16,317 bases of DNA from Bacteroidetes bacterium UBA1952 (GTDB lineage: Bacteria > Bacteroidota > Bacteroidia > Chitinophagales > Chitinophagaceae): positions 1 through 16,317 of the forward strand of contig DDEO01000066.1 in the NCBI GenBank assembly GCA_002336725.1, in the 5' to 3' direction. Positions 13,465 to 16,317 of this stretch are shown here, piece by piece. Position 1 is the stretch's first letter, and every line of letters begins with the position of its first letter. The position numbers and the translations under genes are program-made. Below the pieces are notes generated by a model that saw nothing but the letters and a program-made list of their open reading frames with translations, did not search any database and was not told the origin of the DNA.

Positions 13465-14904
13465 TCAACACTCCTTCAATCCCAGCGGGATATGCACTGC
13501 AAGCCCGCCTTCTGCCGTTTCTTTATATTTGGCATTCATGTCGAGAGCGGTTTCCCACATCGTTTCTACTACATTGTCGAGCGATACGCGGGCATTATCG
13601 GGGTTGGATTGCAGGGCCAGTTGCGCGGCGGTGATAGCCTTGATAGCGCCCATCGTGTTGCGCTCAATGCAGGGCACCTGCACCAGTCCGGCAACCGGGT
13701 CGCAGGTGAGGCCCAAATGGTGTTCCATCGCAATTTCTGCCGCCATCAGGCACTGCCGCACCGAGCCGCCGAGGCATTCCGTCAGCGCACTCGCCGCCAT
13801 CGCCGACGAAACGCCGATTTCGGCCTGACAGCCGCCCATCGCCGCCGAAATCGTTGCGCCTTTCTTGAAGATAGAGCCGATTTCCGAAGCGTTGTATAAA
13901 AACCGCAGGATAGCATCTTCTTTGTAGCCGTCGTTGAAGATGATATAATAGAGCAACACCGCCGGAATCACGCCCGCCGCGCCATTGGTCGGCGCTGTTA
14001 CGACCCGCGAAAACGAGGCGTTTTCCTCGTTTACTGCCAGCGCAAAAGCACTCACCCAGTCGAGGGTGTACTTAAACCCGCTGCCGCCCGAACGAATGGC
14101 TGCTGCCCAGGTGTCGAAATCGGTATAGGATTTTCCGGAAATCAGCTTTTTGGCCAGCCCTGCCGCGCGGCGCACCACATCAAGCCCGCCGGGCAGGATG
14201 CCTTCCGTGTGGCAGCCGCGATAGATGCAGTCGCGCATGGTCTCCCAGATTTGCCAGACGCCTTGCCGCGTCTGCGCTTCCGGTCGCCAGGCGGCCTCGT
14301 TTTCGGCTACAATTTCGGAGACCGGAAGGCCGGTTTTGATGCACCAGTGCAGCAGGTCTTCGGCATCGGCAATCGGGAAGGGCAGTTCCGGCCCGCCTTT
14401 TTTGCCCGCGTCTTCGCCTTCCTTCACCACAAAGCCGCCGCCAATGGAATAAAAGGTTTCTGCCAGCGTTTCGCCGTTGCCGAAGGTAGCCAGAAAGGTA
14501 AGCGCGTTGGGGTGAAAGGGCAGGCTTTCGTTCATCAGGAAAACCACATCCGCCACCGGGTCAAAGACCACTTCTACATCCTTGCCCAGTTGCATCTGAT
14601 GTTCTTCGGTGATGCGGGCCAGCGTAGGGTAGATGTCTTCTACCGGAAATGTTACCGGGTCTTCGCCCAGCAATCCCAGAATCACGGCCACATCGGTGCC
14701 GTGGCCTTTGCCGGTTTTGGCCAGCGAGCCATAGAGCAGCACCTGCACCTTCGTTACGTCGCGGAGCCGGTTTTGCGTCCGCAATCCGTCGAGAAAACGC
14801 AGCGCCGCGCGCCAGGGGCCGAGCGTGTGGGAGGAAGAAGGGCCAACGCCAATCTTGAAGATATCAAAAACCGAGAGTGCCTCGTTCGGGTTTCTGGAAG
14901 CCAC
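13465..14904 (-). CDS. sdaA: L-serine dehydratase (L-serine ammonia-lyase), iron-sulfur type
   Basis: Converts L-serine to pyruvate and ammonia in the cytoplasm using a [4Fe-4S] cluster. The 479-aa single-chain form has the beta domain first (SVFDIFKIGVGPSSSHTLGPW) and the alpha domain second (TAPTNGAAGVIPAVLLYY, then AAMGGCQAEIGVSSAMAA). Cluster cysteines are Cys359, Cys401 (LTCDPVAG) and Cys412 (VPCIERN). Their 42 and 11 spacing equals that of the characterised Legionella enzyme. The start is a GTG at 14904. It lies 36 bases after the SprT-like gene and is probably co-transcribed as the last gene of that operon. A TTTCCGGAAA (14132-14141) is read as I-S-G-K. Confidence 0.96.
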   Translation of the reverse strand: MASRNPNEALSVFDIFKIGVGPSSSHTLGPWRAALRFLDGLRTQNRLRDVTKVQVLLYGSLAKTGKGHGTDVAVILGLLGEDPVTFPVEDIYPTLARITEEHQMQLGKDVEVVFDPVADVVFLMNESLPFHPNALTFLATFGNGETLAETFYSIGGGFVVKEGEDAGKKGGPELPFPIADAEDLLHWCIKTGLPVSEIVAENEAAWRPEAQTRQGVWQIWETMRDCIYRGCHTEGILPGGLDVVRRAAGLAKKLISGKSYTDFDTWAAAIRSGGSGFKYTLDWVSAFALAVNEENASFSRVVTAPTNGAAGVIPAVLLYYIIFNDGYKEDAILRFLYNASEIGSIFKKGATISAAMGGCQAEIGVSSAMAASALTECLGGSVRQCLMAAEIAMEHHLGLTCDPVAGLVQVPCIERNTMGAIKAITAAQLALQSNPDNARVSLDNVVETMWETALDMNAKYKETAEGGLAVHIPLGLKEC

Positions 14905-14940
14905 GGGAAAGAAGGATTTATTACTTTGGAGAAAAGCGTT

Positions 14941-15591
14941 CTAAGTTACGCGCCCGTTTTGGGATGCCGATTGAATAATTTCGACCCGCGCGGCAAAGGG
15001 CACCAGATACTCCCGGCCATCCTGCATCCGCCGACACCGCAGGCGGCTGCGTCGCCGCTCCAGCACTTCGTAAATCAGCTTGTTGGTAGCCGTAAAGAAA
15101 TCGCCCACCGCTAAATCGCCGGCCAGCAGGGGGTCTTCGCCCCTGTCATAGCGGCGCAGCGCCCCGCTAAGCGCCACATCCCGAAAGGTGGCCGAGGCGG
15201 GCGAAAGCGCCGAATTTCGCACCACGGCTTCCAGATTTTCCGGAAAAATGCCCCGGTCGGCAAACTGAATAAGCAATGCGCCAAAAGTGCTTTTCCACTC
15301 CGCTCCATGCGATTTTACGCGGTGTTGATATTTTTCATATACCAGAAGGTGGGCAATTTCGTGGAGCAGCGTTATCAGAAAGGCATACGGATTGAGGTTG
15401 CCATTGACCGAAATGCGGTGATTCTTTTCGCCGGCTGCCGGTGCGCGATAGTCGCCCAGCCGCGTTCTGCGCTCGCGCGTGATAGTGAGGCCGATGGCAT
15501 ATTTCCGGAAAAAAGGGAGCACGGCCTCAAAGCTGCGCGGCGGCAGAAAGGCTTCGAGGTCTTTGAGGCGTTGAGCGAGCGCATCCATCAT
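14941..15591 (-). CDS. SprT-like zinc metalloprotein
   Basis: A 216-aa SprT-domain protein. The zinc site is HEIAH (residues 77-81) with His95 in KSHGAEW as the probable third ligand, the order seen in SprT/SPRTN families. Eukaryotic SPRTN cleaves DNA-protein crosslinks; the bacterial proteins are mostly uncharacterised, so a protease role here is inference. The C-terminal third has many Arg residues (RRRSRLRCRR) but no clear four-Cys zinc ribbon. It overlaps the upstream four-TM gene by 4 bases (ATGA). Two TTTCCGGAAA sites lie inside: 15237-15246 (read F-P-E-N) and 15502-15511 (F-R-K). Confidence 0.88.
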   Translation of the reverse strand: MMDALAQRLKDLEAFLPPRSFEAVLPFFRKYAIGLTITRERRTRLGDYRAPAAGEKNHRISVNGNLNPYAFLITLLHEIAHLLVYEKYQHRVKSHGAEWKSTFGALLIQFADRGIFPENLEAVVRNSALSPASATFRDVALSGALRRYDRGEDPLLAGDLAVGDFFTATNKLIYEVLERRRSRLRCRRMQDGREYLVPFAARVEIIQSASQNGRVT

Positions 15592-15980
15592 TTCGCTGTC
15601 GGCGGCGGGGTATTTTTCCGCGTTGCTTTTTGCAAAACAAAGGTTTCTACACCGGTATAAACAATATAAAGCGCACCGGCCAGCAGCAGTGAGCGAGTAT
15701 CTATTTTTCCTTTATTTGTAATGATATAAACCGCCGCGCCGCCGGCCACCAGAAACAAGCGCAGCAGTGTGCCGCTATAAACGCTGTTGATGAAGGAAGC
15801 AGGCCGCGCTGCATTCCCCCGGCTGCTCAGGATGCCGCTCAGAATCGTAACCAGCGCCAGAAAGATATTGGCGCCGAAAAGCAACCGGAAATCAAAGGCA
15901 AACCGGTCCTTTATTCCGTAAAGAACGGCGGCAATCAGAACGGCAAGGAGCAGGGTAGTGCGCAGCAGGATGGCTCGCAT
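15588..15980 (-). CDS. Four-TM membrane protein, AtpI-like position and topology
   Basis: A 130-aa protein with four predicted membrane helices: about residues 4-22, 32-52, 71-89 and 96-116, then a short basic, proline-rich tail (KNTPPPTAK). Length and topology resemble ATP synthase protein I. In Bacteroidota a protein like this commonly lies between the AtpZ-like gene and atpB. Here it follows the AtpZ-like gene by 18 bases, which supports a role in F1Fo-ATP synthase assembly or ion supply, but no conserved catalytic motif is visible. Unusually, atpB does not follow: an SprT-like gene overlaps its stop by 4 bases. Confidence 0.7.
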   Translation of the reverse strand: MRAILLRTTLLLAVLIAAVLYGIKDRFAFDFRLLFGANIFLALVTILSGILSSRGNAARPASFINSVYSGTLLRLFLVAGGAAVYIITNKGKIDTRSLLLAGALYIVYTGVETFVLQKATRKNTPPPTAK

Positions 15981-15998
15981 AAAAAAGAAAAGGGGTAT

Positions 15999-16187
15999 TT
16001 ATTTTTTGTTGGAGAAATTTTTCAGCAGACTGTAAAACAGGTAGGCGAGCGCCAGCAGGGGGAAGAGGATGATGAACAATGCTGCAAAACCCAGCTTCCG
16101 GTCGAGTTGGATTCCGCCCCAAACGGCCAGCCCCAGCAGAATGCCCCACTGAAAAGCCAGCCCGATGTATTGTTGGTAGGATTTCAT
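15999..16187 (-). CDS. atpZ: AtpZ/AtpI family small membrane protein
   Basis: A 62-aa protein with two membrane helices (about residues 8-25 and 33-54) joined by GGIQLDRKLG, the typical AtpZ loop with a conserved Asp/Lys pair. AtpZ associates with F1Fo-ATP synthase and, with AtpI, has been linked to c-ring assembly or Mg/Ca transport. The ATG at 16185-16187 fits the family start (MKSYQQYIGLAFQWG). A -7-like CATCTTTG lies on the minus strand at 16239-16232. The other ATP synthase genes are not in the window. Confidence 0.8.
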   Translation of the reverse strand: MKSYQQYIGLAFQWGILLGLAVWGGIQLDRKLGFAALFIILFPLLALAYLFYSLLKNFSNKK

Positions 16188-16317
16188 GCGTTTTTTTGGG
16201 GAAAAAGAATGCTTTGGAGATGCTAGCGGTGCAAAGATGCCGCAGATTTTTGTATGCCCCCGCCGTTTGGCCCAGGCGGTGCTTTTTCGGATTCTGTCCG
16301 TTCGGCGAAAGCTGCGC
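16188..16317. promoter_or_regulatory. Upstream region of the atpZ operon
   Basis: 130 bases to the window edge without a supported gene. On the minus strand it carries CATCTTTG (16239-16232), a one-mismatch -7 box 45 bases before the atpZ ATG. No clear -33 element is seen. What lies further upstream is outside the window. Confidence 0.35.

Larger units (their letters stand above)
431..15511. repeat. Iterated palindromic decamer TTTCCGGAAA (15 copies)
   Basis: Exact copies start at 431, 1166, 3579, 3829, 6162, 6172, 7305, 7727, 7781, 8765, 11465, 13193, 14132, 15237 and 15502. The sequence is its own reverse complement, so it has no strand. Random expectation for a 10-mer here is about 0.02. 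Seven copies are in coding DNA (recO, M1 peptidase, permease, GT39, sdaA, and two in the SprT-like gene) in three different reading frames. Eight are intergenic, mostly in hairpins or terminators, although intergenic DNA is a small share of the window. Half-sites CCGGAAA also recur (for example 2896, 8973, 14643, 15884). Function unknown. Confidence 0.95.

Noticed and set aside
14209..15114. A 301-codon plus-strand open frame opposite serine dehydratase and the SprT-like gene
   Set aside because: It spans two well-supported minus-strand genes and has no recognisable motif.

Overview
The window looks like chromosomal DNA of a Bacteroidota member; class Chitinophagia or Saprospiria is a guess from gene content. 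The evidence is a short primary sigma factor without region 1.1, -7 boxes of the TAnnTTTG type, few Shine-Dalgarno sequences, a START-like domain protein, a LuxC-type reductase divergent from a ferredoxin, and an AtpZ/four-TM gene pair. No phage, plasmid, CRISPR, rRNA or tRNA gene was recognised.

Layout. 160-3534 (minus strand): the ribosomal operon rplM-rpsI-[four-helix-bundle gene]-rpsB, closed by a strong terminator and followed by recO. rpsB is not followed by tsf, and S2 carries an acidic then RG-rich tail. 3769-5640 (minus): a lipoprotein M1 metallopeptidase. 5879-6127 (plus): a small Cys-containing lipoprotein, convergent with rpoD (6185-7054, minus). 7335-7721 (plus): a START-like protein. 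7857-11645 (plus): a tight envelope operon of an LptF/LptG permease, a PAP2 phosphatase and a GT39 (ArnT-like) glycosyltransferase. 11708-13125: an acyl-CoA reductase (minus) divergent from a 2[4Fe-4S] ferredoxin (plus). 13465-16187 (minus): an operon read as atpZ-like, four-TM protein, SprT-like metalloprotein, L-serine dehydratase.

Most genes are housekeeping. The most striking signal is in the DNA: the palindromic decamer TTTCCGGAAA occurs 15 times in 16.3 kb, against about 0.02 expected at random. It lies in coding DNA in all three reading frames and is concentrated in intergenic hairpins and terminators. It behaves like a highly iterated palindrome (compare cyanobacterial HIP1) or a DNA-uptake-type signal.

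The second notable structure is a four-helix-bundle (23S rRNA intervening-sequence family) gene inside the ribosomal operon. It is bracketed by a perfect 18-bp inverted repeat built of 7-bp units, which suggests a small mobile or domesticated cassette. Several intergenic gaps hold short dispersed palindromes and heptad arrays, including a 28-bp palindrome present twice.
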